The notes under the pieces are model-generated. The model did not search any database, was not told where the DNA came from, and saw nothing but the letters and a program-made list of their open reading frames with translations. From the NCBI GenBank assembly GCA_019240215.1, contig JAFAYQ010000063.1, positions 124,001-188,000 of the forward strand: a stretch of 64,000 nucleotides of DNA, written 5' to 3'. Below, piece after piece: positions 7,725-15,736 of this stretch; within the stretch, counting starts at the first letter, position 1, and each line of letters begins with the position of its first letter. Source of the DNA: Actinomycetota bacterium. Its GTDB lineage: Bacteria; Actinomycetota; Actinomycetes; Streptosporangiales; Streptosporangiaceae. Made by a program: the position numbers and the translations under genes.

Positions 7725-9191
7725 GTGCCGCTCACCCTGATCCGGTCCCGGTCGGCCGCCGCCACGCTGCTGGCCGCCGTCCTGCTCGCGGCCTGCGGCG
7801 GCCCCAGTCACAGCCGCAGCCCCGCTTCAACCGCCTCCGCCGCCCCGGCCGCGTCAGCCAAGGTCACGATCAGCGTCGCCCGCCAGTATCAGCGGATGGC
7901 CGGGTTCGGCGTGTCGGAGGGGTTCGGCCAGGCCAAGACGCTGATGAACGAGCCCGCAACCGCCCGCCAGCAGGCGCTGAGCCTGCTCTTCAGCCCGGCT
8001 CAGGGCGCGGGCCTGACGATCTTGCGCAACGAGATCAGCGCCGACGCCGGGTTCACGATCGAGCCGAAGGCGCCGAGCAGTTCGACCGCCCGGCCGTCGT
8101 ACCTGACGCTGGCCGAGGTCGGCCAGGATCAGGGCCAGCTATGGCTGGCCCGGCAGATCAAGGCCGACTACGGCGTCAGCGACGTGTTCGCCGACGCCTG
8201 GAGCGCGCCCGCGTTCATGAAGACCAACGACTCGGCCATCGACGGCGGCACCCTGTGCGGGGTCCCCGGCGCGAGCTGCCAGAGCGGCGACTGGCGCCAG
8301 GCCTACGCCGACTACCTGGTGCAGTACGCGAAGGACTACGCGGCCGCGGGCATCCCGCTCAGCTACGTGGGCCCGGAGAACGAGACGACGATCGCGCCGC
8401 CCCAGGACGGCATGATCATGAGCCCGGCCCAGACGGACAGCCTGATGGGGATCCTCGGGGCGACGCTGGCGCGGTCCGGGCTGCCGACCCGGGCCGAGTG
8501 CTGCGCCAGCATCGGCTGGAACTACGCGCAGCAATTCTCAGCCGGGCTCGAGGCCGACCCGGCCGCGGACACGGCGACGGCCCTGTTCACCAGCCACGGC
8601 TACTTCGTCCCGCCCGGCTCGCCGTTGCCGGGCTGGCGCAAACCGGTCTGGGAGACCGAGTGGGCGCCGTTCGGGTCGGCGCCGTGGGACCCGGCCTGGG
8701 ACGACGGGTCAGCCTCGTCCGGCTTCACCTGGGCGCAGAACATCTACACCGGCCTGACCGCGGCCAACCTGAGCGGGTTCCTCTACCTGTGGGGCGCGAG
8801 CACGACCGGCCAGACCGGGCCCAACACCGGCCTGGTGGAGGTCAAGGGCGACAGCGTCGCCAGCTCCGGCCGGCTGTGGGCGTTCGCCAACTACAGCCGG
8901 TTCATCCGCCCGGACGCGGTGCGGGTCGGCGCGACCACGACCGGCCGCGGCCTGGAGGTGACCGCGTTCCGCAACCGCGACGGGTCGATCGCGGTCGTCG
9001 TCCTCAACACCGCCGGCCGCCGCCAGACCGCGGCGTTCTCGCTCGCCGGGATCGGGGACGCGCAGGTCACGCCCTACCTGACCGACGGCGCCCACCAGCT
9101 CGCCGCCCAGTCCCCGATCAGGATGCGGGCGGGCGCGTTCACGGCGGCCTTGCCGCCACGGTCCCTGGTCACCTACGACCTGCGGTCATGA
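7725..9191 (+). CDS. Secreted GH30-family glycoside hydrolase (lipoprotein)
   Basis: A 488-residue exported enzyme of glycoside hydrolase family 30. The signal peptide ends in lipobox LLAAC (Cys24), so it is probably lipid-anchored, followed by a Ser/Ala/Pro linker. The barrel begins near QRMAGFGVSEGFGQA. The acid/base is probably Glu220 in GPENE and the nucleophile Glu312 in VWETEW. The C-terminal part (about 400-488) is the beta domain usual for the family. A xylan or related beta-glycan substrate is plausible but cannot be fixed. The start is GTG 7725; gagagg lies about 12 bases upstream. It follows the hydrolase by 48 bases and may be cotranscribed. Confidence 0.88.
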   Translation: MPLTLIRSRSAAATLLAAVLLAACGGPSHSRSPASTASAAPAASAKVTISVARQYQRMAGFGVSEGFGQAKTLMNEPATARQQALSLLFSPAQGAGLTILRNEISADAGFTIEPKAPSSSTARPSYLTLAEVGQDQGQLWLARQIKADYGVSDVFADAWSAPAFMKTNDSAIDGGTLCGVPGASCQSGDWRQAYADYLVQYAKDYAAAGIPLSYVGPENETTIAPPQDGMIMSPAQTDSLMGILGATLARSGLPTRAECCASIGWNYAQQFSAGLEADPAADTATALFTSHGYFVPPGSPLPGWRKPVWETEWAPFGSAPWDPAWDDGSASSGFTWAQNIYTGLTAANLSGFLYLWGASTTGQTGPNTGLVEVKGDSVASSGRLWAFANYSRFIRPDAVRVGATTTGRGLEVTAFRNRDGSIAVVVLNTAGRRQTAAFSLAGIGDAQVTPYLTDGAHQLAAQSPIRMRAGAFTAALPPRSLVTYDLRS

Positions 9192-9226
9192 CCGAGACCC
9201 CCGCCGCCGACGCCGGATTTCCACAG

Positions 9227-10660
9227 TCAGCCGTTCCCGTGCCCGTTGCCATGGCCGTTCCCGTGCCCGTTGCCGTTGGTCCGGCCCTTGGCCTTGCCAT
9301 TGCCGTTGCCGTTCGCGGCGACGGGCGGGGCGGTGGTTGCGCTCGCGTGCGGGAGGCGGGTCACCGCCGGCCGCGAGGAGGGAGAGGCGGCCGGGCTGCC
9401 GGTGGGGGCGCCGACGATCAACGTGACGACGGTGGACCGCGCGATCCGGCCGGCCGGCTGAACGGCCAGCACTCTGCCGCCCGGCCCGCCTGATCGATAA
9501 CTGACCCGGACCCCCAGGCCAAGCTGGCGCAACCGGGCGGTGGCGGTGCCGACCGGCTGTCCCACCAGAGCCGCCGGGCTGACGTCGACCAGCTGGACCG
9601 GGGGCGTGGTCCGGGCCGGTGACGAGGTCGGTCCGGCCGTGGTCGGCCGAGCCGCGTCCGGGCCGTCCAGCTGGAGCAGGATCAGCCCGGTGACCGCGAC
9701 CGCGATGGCCGCGGCGGCAACCTGGGCCCGCCGCCGGTTCGGGAGGTGCACGCGGGCGCCGGGCCGTGAACCGGTTGCCCCGGGCACCGTCCCGGGCATC
9801 GTCCCCGCCAGCGCCCCGGCGCGGACGCTGGTACCGGTCACCAGCTGATCCCGCAGTTGGGCGGCGCGCGCCGCCACCGCGGCGGCGCTGGCTGGGCGGC
9901 CGGCTGGATCCTTGGCGGTCAGCTCGGTGACCAGGGCGACCACCCCGGCCGGGACCGACGCGGGCAGTGGCGGCAGCGGCTGGTCACGGTGGGCCACCAC
10001 GACTTCGAGGGGCGTGCCGGTGAACGGCGCCCGGCCGGTCAGGCACTCCCAGGCCACGATGCCGAGGGCGTAGAGGTCAGCCGGGGCCGCCGCCCCGCGC
10101 CCGGCGAGCCGCTCGGGCGCCATGTAGCCCGCCGATCCGAGCAGAGTGTTGCTGCTGGTCAGCCGGGCCGCGTTGACGGCGTAGGAAACACCGAAGTCGG
10201 TCACCTTGACCCGGCCGCGGGAGGTCACCAGCAGGTTGGCGGGCTTGACGTCGCGGTGGATCAGCCCGGCCTCGTGCGCGGCCTGCAGCCCGGCCGCCGC
10301 GTCGGCCACGATGCTCATCGTCTGCGCCGCCGGCACCGGGCCGGAGGCCACCAGCTCAGCCACCGACGGGCCATCAATCAGCTCCATGACCAGCAGCGGC
10401 GGGTCTGGTTGAGCAGGCTCGACGTAGTCGTAGACGCGGGCGACGTTCTCGTGGCCCAGCCCTCCCGCCCGCTGCGCCTCGGCCCGGAATCGCGCGAGCG
10501 TCGCCGGATGCGGAAACCGGCCGGGCGGCAGCCGCTTGACCGCCACCGGCCGGCCGAGCAGGACGTCGGTGGCCCGCCACACCTCACCGAACCCGCCGGT
10601 GCCGATCTTTTCCTCGAGCCGGTAGCGAGCCACGGCGTCGAGCGAGCTGGTGGAGGACAT
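9227..10660 (-). CDS. Membrane Ser/Thr protein kinase with PASTA domain and Gly-Asn tail
   Basis: A 477-residue Hanks-type kinase. The kinase domain (12-270) has Lys42, HRDVKPAN (Asp137), DFG 155-157 and APE 181-183, in perfect register with the paralogue at 4365-5867. One membrane helix (about 313-331) leads to a single extracellular PASTA-like domain (about 355-418, VDVSPAALVGQPVGTATARL onward) and then a Gly-Asn-His-rich tail (450-477). PASTA domains bind muropeptides or lipid II, so envelope sensing is likely. The P-loop gene upstream overlaps its start by 77 bases on the same strand. Confidence 0.95.
   Translation of the reverse strand: MSSTSSLDAVARYRLEEKIGTGGFGEVWRATDVLLGRPVAVKRLPPGRFPHPATLARFRAEAQRAGGLGHENVARVYDYVEPAQPDPPLLVMELIDGPSVAELVASGPVPAAQTMSIVADAAAGLQAAHEAGLIHRDVKPANLLVTSRGRVKVTDFGVSYAVNAARLTSSNTLLGSAGYMAPERLAGRGAAAPADLYALGIVAWECLTGRAPFTGTPLEVVVAHRDQPLPPLPASVPAGVVALVTELTAKDPAGRPASAAAVAARAAQLRDQLVTGTSVRAGALAGTMPGTVPGATGSRPGARVHLPNRRRAQVAAAAIAVAVTGLILLQLDGPDAARPTTAGPTSSPARTTPPVQLVDVSPAALVGQPVGTATARLRQLGLGVRVSYRSGGPGGRVLAVQPAGRIARSTVVTLIVGAPTGSPAASPSSRPAVTRLPHASATTAPPVAANGNGNGKAKGRTNGNGHGNGHGNGHGNG
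9236..9330. repeat. Degenerate hexanucleotide array encoding a GNGHGN tail
   Basis: Repeats of the type cccgttgccatggccgtt fill the 3' end of the second kinase gene and encode alternating Gly-Asn and Gly-His/Lys. This is the same architecture as at 4378-4470, on the same strand, but with a His-rich variant. Confidence 0.8.
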
Positions 10661-11429
10661 GGTTTGGCTGGAACTCCGCGGGCGGCCCGTGCATCCGGGG
10701 CACTGAGGTCAGGTAAGCGGATAACGGCCCAGAGGTGCCGTTTGGAATTTCATCACCATAACGGTGCGCCGCCGTCGCTGTCCGGGCGTCGGCCGAGACG
10801 ACCGCCGACCTCGCGCCGCCGCGCAGGTGCACCACGAGTTTCGCCTGGTCCGCGCCCGGCTGAAGATTCTCCACGACGATGTCACAGCGCTGGCGGGTGT
10901 GCTCGGTGCGATAGAGCTCGTCCTCCTGCTCGGCCCACTGCCGGGCGTGCGGCTCGTAGACCGCCCAGTCCGCCCGCGCCCGCAGCCGCCGCTCCCGGGC
11001 CGCCGGCGGCGCCTCGACCCAGACCCGGGCCGCATACACCGGGGCCAAGGCGGCTCGCACGCTCCCGCACCCTTCCACCAGCACCACGTCGGCGGCCGTG
11101 CTGTGCCACTCGGCGTACTCCATCAGCTCCCAGTCGAACCGTCGCCAGCGAGCCGCCTGCCCCCGCTCCAGCGGCCCGACGACCCAGTCGGTCAGCACCC
11201 CCAGCGCCGCCGCGGGCCCGTCCCAGCCCGGATAGAGGTCATCCATGTGGATCACCGGAGCCCCCAGCGGCCCCGCCAGCTCCCCGGCCAGCCAGGTCTT
11301 GCCCGATCCGGACCGCCCGTCCACCGCGATCAGCCGGGTCCGCCCCAGCCGCGGCGGCTGGCCGGCCAGCCGCCCCGCCAGTTCGGCCACGCTCAGGTGG
11401 AACATATTCAGAATTTTAATAGCCGCCAT
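10584..11429 (-). CDS. Uridine-kinase-like P-loop NTPase
   Basis: A nucleoside-kinase-like ATPase. The Walker A motif AVDGRSGSGKTWLAGELAG lies near residue 45, and HMDDLYPGWDG matches the DD-Y motif of uridine and panthothenate-like kinases. VVLVEGCGSVRAAL and the lid-type RRLRARADW stretch follow. Substrate is unknown. ATG 11429 (MAAIKILNMF) has only a weak GAAG upstream; ATG 11405 (MFHLSVAEL) is the alternative. The family normally ends near QPGADQAKLVV, so the last about 70 residues, which run through the start of the kinase gene, may be a frame extension of little function. The upstream DNA (11400-11540) is unusually AT-rich. Confidence 0.82.
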   Translation of the reverse strand: MAAIKILNMFHLSVAELAGRLAGQPPRLGRTRLIAVDGRSGSGKTWLAGELAGPLGAPVIHMDDLYPGWDGPAAALGVLTDWVVGPLERGQAARWRRFDWELMEYAEWHSTAADVVLVEGCGSVRAALAPVYAARVWVEAPPAARERRLRARADWAVYEPHARQWAEQEDELYRTEHTRQRCDIVVENLQPGADQAKLVVHLRGGARSAVVSADARTATAAHRYGDEIPNGTSGPLSAYLTSVPRMHGPPAEFQPNHVLHQLARRRGSLPARGKDRHRRVR

Positions 11430-11537
11430 GAATTCTTCGAAACAGCGCCTCTCTTCCGCTTCGCTCGGAAAATGTGTGACCCTTTCCCCATCTCCATTAA
11501 CCAGCATTGCTGATTCCGCATTGAGGTTCGTCTGGCC

Positions 11538-11858
11538 ATGGCTGAAGCGCTGAAAGATCAGACCGTGCTGGTCGTCGGCCGGGGCGGCGGCCTCGCCCGC
11601 GCGATCGTGCTCGGCGCCCTCGACGGTGGCGCCCGGGTGGTCGCGGCCGGCCGCGAACCGGACGCGCTGGCCGCCGCCTACGGGGGCGAGACCATGGTCA
11701 GCGCCGAGCGCGTGGACCTGACCGACGAGGGCTCGATCGCCCGGCTCGGCGAACGGCTGGGCACGGTCGACGTCGCGGCCGCGGTCATGTTCGCGCTCAC
11801 CGACACGTTCCTGACCGGCCAGACCCTGCACGTCGACGGGGGTGAACCGCTGACATGA
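11538..11858 (+). pseudogene. Internally deleted short-chain dehydrogenase
   Basis: This 106-residue frame has the N-terminal Rossmann part of an SDR (TVLVVGRGGGLARAIVLGA, then AAGREPDALAAAY and AERVDLTDEGSIA) running to LGTVD, then jumps directly to the last SDR segment (VAAAVMFALTDTFLTG, LHVDGGEPLT). The middle of the family, about 130 residues including the NNAG region, the catalytic Ser and YxxxK, is absent. Frame is kept across the join at about 11771. The join lies in GC-rich sequence consistent with microhomology deletion. It cannot be a normal dehydrogenase. Its stop overlaps the next gene in ATGA, so translation of this remnant may still matter for coupling. Confidence 0.8.
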
Positions 11859-12139
11859 CCAGCGTGCCCTGGGACCGGGTGAGCCGGGCCGACGTCACCC
11901 GGGCGATCGGCGAATTCGACCGGCTGGGGCCGGCCGGATTCTTTTCCGCCCACGGCTTCGGCCCCACCACCACCTACGACCTGATCTGGGACGAGCGCCG
12001 GTATCCGCCCAAGGCCATTCTCGGCGTCGCCTACGAACTGGCCACCGGCCAGCGCCTCGCCCCGGCCGACTTCGAGGGCGGCCGCTCCGGCGCGGTCCGG
12101 GTGCTCGGGCAGCTCGGCTTCACCGTCCAGCCCCGCTGA
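11855..12139 (+). CDS. Stand-alone ScoMcrA-like N-terminal head domain protein
   Basis: A 94-residue protein that resembles the N-terminal head domain found in ScoMcrA-type modification-dependent HNH endonucleases. It has an initial helix (RADVTRAIGEFDRLG), then FFSAHGFGPTTTYDLIWD, the signature RRYPPKAILGVAY, and a closing FEGGRSGAVRVLGQLGF. No HNH or SRA domain follows. ATG 11855 overlaps the SDR-remnant stop (ATGA), so it is probably translationally coupled. Its 3' end overlaps the convergent GAF-ANTAR gene by 20 bases. The function of the isolated domain is unknown. The family link is from memory of conserved motifs. Confidence 0.75.
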   Translation: MTSVPWDRVSRADVTRAIGEFDRLGPAGFFSAHGFGPTTTYDLIWDERRYPPKAILGVAYELATGQRLAPADFEGGRSGAVRVLGQLGFTVQPR

Positions 12140-12875
12140 CCCGCCCGTCACGGCCGGAATCCGGCTGGCTGGTGCGCTGGACCAGGTCGGCGGCGACCTC
12201 GTCGATGCCGAGGCGATTGTGCTGGGCGGCCCCGGCCAGCAGGTGGTAGGCCTGGTCAGCCGAGCAGCCGCGCTGGGCGATGAGGATGCCGGTCGCCTGC
12301 TCGACGACGCCGCGGGTGGACAGCGCCTCCTGCAGCTGGCCGGCCAGCCGGGCCGCCCGCCAGTAGGTGCGGGCGTTGGCCAGGGCGACCGAGGCGGCCG
12401 AACCGAGCGTGGTCGCCAGCCGCTCGTCACCGGGCGGGAACCCGAACTCGTGGCGGCTGTAGATGTTCAGGGCCCCGAGACCGTCGCCCCCCACGATCAG
12501 CGGTATCGACAGCGTGGAGGCGAGCCCTTCGGAAGCGGCGGTGCCCGAGAACTCCGGCCAGCGCTGGTCCCGGGCGGTGGAGTCGATCCGCAGCACCTGC
12601 TGGCGGCGGTAGGCCTCCACGCAGGGGCCGCCGGTCTTCGCGGTGTACTGGGAGTTGTCGACCCGCAGGGCCACCTCGCTGGTGGCGACCGCGGTGTGCG
12701 GTCCCTCGCCGTTCAGCAGCGTGATCCCGCCTTCGTCGCCGCCCGGCAGGGCCGCGCAGGTCAGCTCGAGGATCTGGTTCAGGGTCTTGTCCAGGCTCTG
12801 CTCGGTGACCAGGATGGCGGCCATCGCGACCAGGGACTCGTCGGGTGGGCGGGGTTCGGTTCCGTTCCCGGTCAT
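12120..12875 (-). CDS. GAF-ANTAR RNA-binding antitermination regulator
   Basis: A 251-residue two-domain regulator. A GAF domain (about 20-165; GGDEGGITLLNGEG through LATTLGSAASVALANA) is followed by a C-terminal ANTAR domain (about 180-240; RGVVEQATGILIAQRGCSAD, then LLAGAAQHN). ANTAR proteins bind paired RNA hairpins and relieve termination; the GAF part is the likely sensor. ATG 12875 overlaps the stop of the STAS gene by four bases, so the two form an operon. The frame is open upstream to 13562, but that part is the shadow of the STAS gene. Confidence 0.92.
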   Translation of the reverse strand: MTGNGTEPRPPDESLVAMAAILVTEQSLDKTLNQILELTCAALPGGDEGGITLLNGEGPHTAVATSEVALRVDNSQYTAKTGGPCVEAYRRQQVLRIDSTARDQRWPEFSGTAASEGLASTLSIPLIVGGDGLGALNIYSRHEFGFPPGDERLATTLGSAASVALANARTYWRAARLAGQLQEALSTRGVVEQATGILIAQRGCSADQAYHLLAGAAQHNRLGIDEVAADLVQRTSQPDSGRDGRVSGAGR

Positions 12876-13252
12876 CGCGACTCCCGTTCTCCGCCCAAGG
12901 CGGCGCTGGCCTGGCCGGTACCGGCGGCCCCGGCCTGGCCGGGGCTGGCGTAGACCGGTAGCCGGCCGTCCAGGCGGATCAGGTCGAGCAGCCGCCGGAC
13001 CGGGCCCGGCGGCACCACCAGCCGCAGCTCGGCGCCGGTGCCGTCGGTCTGGTCGAGAGCCCGGACGATGGCCCGGATCGCGCTGACGTCGCAGTAGATG
13101 GTTTCGCTGAAGTCGGCGATGAGCAGTTCGACGCCCGACCTCAGGGCCGTGGACAGCTGACGGAAGACCTCGTCGGAGTTGTTGACGTCGATCTCGGCCG
13201 GCAGCGCGACAATGGCGGTGCGGCCCGCTGGGTGATCGCCGCACAGTCGCAT
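12872..13252 (-). CDS. STAS-domain anti-sigma factor antagonist
   Basis: A 126-residue single STAS domain. IVALPAEIDVNNSDEVFRQL is the usual opening, and FSETIYCDVSAIRAIVRAL contains the phosphorylatable Ser of SpoIIAA-type antagonists (CDVS). RLVVPPGPVRRLLDLI closes the fold, and an Ala/Gly-rich tail follows. Such proteins release a sigma factor when dephosphorylated. No partner anti-sigma kinase is visible nearby; it is coupled to the GAF-ANTAR protein, which suggests a joint stress response. ATG 13252 is the first start. Confidence 0.92.
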   Translation of the reverse strand: MRLCGDHPAGRTAIVALPAEIDVNNSDEVFRQLSTALRSGVELLIADFSETIYCDVSAIRAIVRALDQTDGTGAELRLVVPPGPVRRLLDLIRLDGRLPVYASPGQAGAAGTGQASAALGGERESR

Positions 13253-13415
13253 ACGAGCAGGCTCTCAGTGCGGTGGCGGCCCGTAAACAAACGATGCGAA
13301 GGGCCTGCACGGTAAGCGAATCGTGATTGAAGGGCCTGGCCAGGGGTATCGCCTGGCTGGGGTGGGTGACAGTCCCGGTGATGCGGAGGCAGACCGTGGC
13401 TACTTCCACGGACGC

Positions 13416-13743
13416 GTCGAGGGCGTTGACGTCGCCACCTTTGCCACGGCCGATCCCGACCAGGCCCGAACTTTCCTCGACCGCACCTACGGCGGCCGCG
13501 GCCGGGGTCACCATCCGCGCCGTCCAGCTCGCCTTCCGTGCCCACCTGGACACCACGCCCATGCGCTACCTGCGGCGGATCCGGCTCGAGCACGTGCACC
13601 GGCAGCTGCGGGCGGCCGACCCGGCCCGCGAGTCGGTCCAGTCGATCGCCGGCCAGTGGGGGTTCGCCAGCCTGAGCCGCTTCACCTACTACTACCGCCA
13701 GGCCTACGGGGTGCTGCCCCGGCAGACGCTGCACAGCGACTGA
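13416..13743 (+). pseudogene. AraC-type regulator remnant, internal deletion and frameshift
   Basis: The first part (13416-13495) reads VDVATFATADPDQARTFLD and RTYGG, like the very N-terminus of AraC-type regulators with a ligand-binding N-domain. After about 13495, a +1 frame gives the C-terminal DNA-binding part: AAAAGVTIRAVQLAFRAHLD, TTPMRYLRRIRLEHVHRQL, and SIAGQWGFASLSRFTYYYRQ. About 200 residues between are missing and the frames do not match, so this is a dead gene. A 138-residue open frame (13327-13743) covers the HTH and could still make a truncated DNA-binding protein, but its N-terminus is not family-like. Confidence 0.75.
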
Positions 13744-13790
13744 CCGGATGCGAAGATCGGCAGGTAATCGAGCACGACGGGACCGCCGCC

Positions 13791-14675
13791 ATGATTTCCC
13801 TGAGGACGCTGGAGTGCCTGGTCGCGATCGTCGAGCAGGGTTCGCTGACCAAGGCGGCCGCGGTGCTGCACATGTCCCAGCCTGCTCTGTCACACCAGAT
13901 CGCGGCGCTCGAACGGGAGCTCGGGACCCCGGTCATCGAGCGGCGGCCGCGGGGGATCCGGCCGACCGCGGCCGGGCTGGCGGTCGCGGCCGAGGCCCGG
14001 ATCGCGCTGTCGGCGGCCGACCGGGCGGTGATCACCGGCCGCCGGGTGGCGGCCGGGACGGGCGGCCGGATCCGGATCGCCTGCGCCGAGACGATGACGG
14101 CCTGGGTGCTGGTGCCGGTGCTGCGGAGCTGGCGGCGCCGGTTCCCCGACGTGGAGCTGGACCTGAAGGAGTACACCAGCGCCGACCAGATGCTGGAGGT
14201 GCTGCTGGCCGGGGCGGCCGACGTCGTCGTCGGGCCGCGCCCGACCCACACCGAGGAGCACGTCGAGGTCCTCGGCCAGGAGGAGGTCGTGGTGGTGGCG
14301 GCGCCCGAGCACCGGTTCGCGGGCCGGGCCGCGGTACCGCCCGCCGAGCTCGCGGCCGAGGCGTTCGTGCACTACAACCCGGGCAACGGGTTCGGCGTCT
14401 GGGTCGACCAGTTCGCGGCCCGGTCCGGAGTGGTGCTGCCGTCGCCGGTCCTGCGCACCGGCTCCCCGCGCACCGCCGCCCAGCTGGCGGCGGCCGGGAT
14501 GGGGGTCGCGATCGTGCCGTTCTCGGCCCTGGGGGCGATGCCGGCCGCCACCATCCGGTCCCTCGACCCGCCGGAGCTGCGCGACATCATCGCGGTCGTC
14601 GCCGCCCCCCACGACGACCTGCTGCGCCGGTTCGTCGGAGAGCTGAAACAACGCGGCCTGCCCGCGCGCCATTAG
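13791..14675 (+). CDS. LysR family regulator
   Basis: A 294-residue LysR-type regulator. The N-terminal winged helix (MISLRTLECLVAIVEQGSLT, then KAAAVLHMSQPALSHQIAAL) leads to a periplasmic-binding-like effector domain from about residue 88. ATG 13791 follows the AraC remnant by 47 bases. The target is uncertain: it is co-oriented with the haloacid dehalogenase 150 bases downstream. The intervening 14676-14826 is AT-rich and non-coding and shows an imperfect hairpin (TGCCTTT-TATT-AAAGGGCA, about 14754-14772). Confidence 0.92.
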   Translation: MISLRTLECLVAIVEQGSLTKAAAVLHMSQPALSHQIAALERELGTPVIERRPRGIRPTAAGLAVAAEARIALSAADRAVITGRRVAAGTGGRIRIACAETMTAWVLVPVLRSWRRRFPDVELDLKEYTSADQMLEVLLAGAADVVVGPRPTHTEEHVEVLGQEEVVVVAAPEHRFAGRAAVPPAELAAEAFVHYNPGNGFGVWVDQFAARSGVVLPSPVLRTGSPRTAAQLAAAGMGVAIVPFSALGAMPAATIRSLDPPELRDIIAVVAAPHDDLLRRFVGELKQRGLPARH

Positions 14676-14826
14676 CAATTTCTATAACGGCGATCAATTT
14701 TTTGAAAGGGCCGAATTCTTGCTGGGGCACAACCGATATGCCAGTGTGTTAACTGCCTTTTATTAAAGGGCAAAAAAGCCGAGATGTTGATACTTGCCGC
14801 CGGTGTGATTTGCGGAGAGGTTGGCT

Positions 14827-15510
14827 ATGCCTGAGCGACCGGTCATCGTGTTCGACGTCAACGAGACGCTGCTGGACCTGGAGGCGGTCCGGCCGGTCTT
14901 CGACCGGATCTTCGGTGATCCCGGCGCGCTGCGGCTGTGGTTCGCCGACCTGATCACCTACTCCGAGGCGCTGACGCTGGCCGACGTCTACGTCCCGTTC
15001 ACCGACATCGGCGCCGCCGTCCTGCACATGCTGGCTGCCACCCGCGACCTGGTCATCACCGACGCCGACGCGGCCGAGCTGACCGACCGGTTCGCGACCA
15101 TGCCACCGCACCCCGAGGTGCCGGCCGCGCTGCGGCGGCTCCGCGACCACGGGTTCCGGCTGTTCACGCTGACCGACAACACCCTGGCCATCTCCGGCCG
15201 GCAACTGGAGCACGCCGGGGTCATCGACGTGTTCGAGCGCCGGTTCAGCGTCGACGAGACCGTGCACCGGCACAAGCCGGCGCCGGAGGCCTACCAGTCG
15301 GTGGCCACCGCGCTCGGGCTGGACCCGGCCGGCATCTGCCTGATCGCCTGCCACGTCTGGGACACCATCGGCGCCCAGGCGGCCGGCTGGCAGGCCGCCC
15401 TCATCCTCCGCGACGGCAACGCCCCGCTGCCGGCCGGACCCCAGCCCGACCACATCGGCAAGGACCTCGACGCCATCGCCGACCAGCTCATCGAGCGGTA
15501 CGCCGCGTAG
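14827..15510 (+). CDS. Haloacid dehalogenase type II-like HAD hydrolase
   Basis: A 227-residue HAD enzyme. Motif I VFDVNETLLDL carries the nucleophile Asp, motif II is LTDN, the motif III Lys is in HKPAPEAYQSV, and CHVWDTIGAQAAGW matches the closing motif of L-2-haloacid dehalogenases. It may dehalogenate short 2-haloacids or act on phosphorylated or other small substrates. ATG 14827 has a good ribosome site (gagagg, 6-base spacer). The frame also offers TTG 14821. It ends 226 bases before the convergent aldehyde dehydrogenase stop. Confidence 0.88.
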   Translation: MPERPVIVFDVNETLLDLEAVRPVFDRIFGDPGALRLWFADLITYSEALTLADVYVPFTDIGAAVLHMLAATRDLVITDADAAELTDRFATMPPHPEVPAALRRLRDHGFRLFTLTDNTLAISGRQLEHAGVIDVFERRFSVDETVHRHKPAPEAYQSVATALGLDPAGICLIACHVWDTIGAQAAGWQAALILRDGNAPLPAGPQPDHIGKDLDAIADQLIERYAA

Positions 15511-15607
15511 CCCGGACGACCCCGCGCCGCCCCCAACCCCGCCAGTCCCACGACTCCCACGATCCCCACTAATTCCACCGCTCCCACGAGCCTCGGCTCG
15601 TACGGTG

Positions 15608-15650
15608 TACTGGAGCAAAGTCCGGGATAATCGCTGGTTTTGCTCCAGTA
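15608..15650. terminator. Long inverted repeat between convergent genes
   Basis: A perfect 12-base inverted repeat, TACTGGAGCAAA (15608-15619) and TTTGCTCCAGTA (15639-15650), with a 19-base loop. It is the only ordered structure in the 226-base gap (15511-15736) between the haloacid dehalogenase and the aldehyde dehydrogenase, which converge here. The rest of the gap holds only short cccacga-like repetition. A bidirectional terminator is the simplest reading, but there is no U-tract on either strand. Confidence 0.5.
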
Positions 15651-15736
15651 GGGGCTGGAGGGTAAGCGCTGTGACGGATGGGGCTGCCGGGGCGGCCCGG
15701 TTTCGTCGGCGGCCGAGGGGTGAGCTGCGTCGGGGG

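Noticed and set aside
10584..11831. Full 415-codon frame for the P-loop kinase
   Set aside because: The first part (from 11831) lies opposite the SDR remnant and has no kinase features; the family match begins near 11405-11429.
12876..13562. N-terminal extension of the GAF-ANTAR frame
   Set aside because: The added residues are an alternate-frame reading of the STAS gene, and the ATGA overlap at 12872-12875 marks the real start.
14676..14826. AT-rich stretch as a possible mobile-element scar
   Set aside because: No inverted terminal repeats, target duplications or transposase remnants; ordinary promoter-type DNA with one imperfect hairpin.
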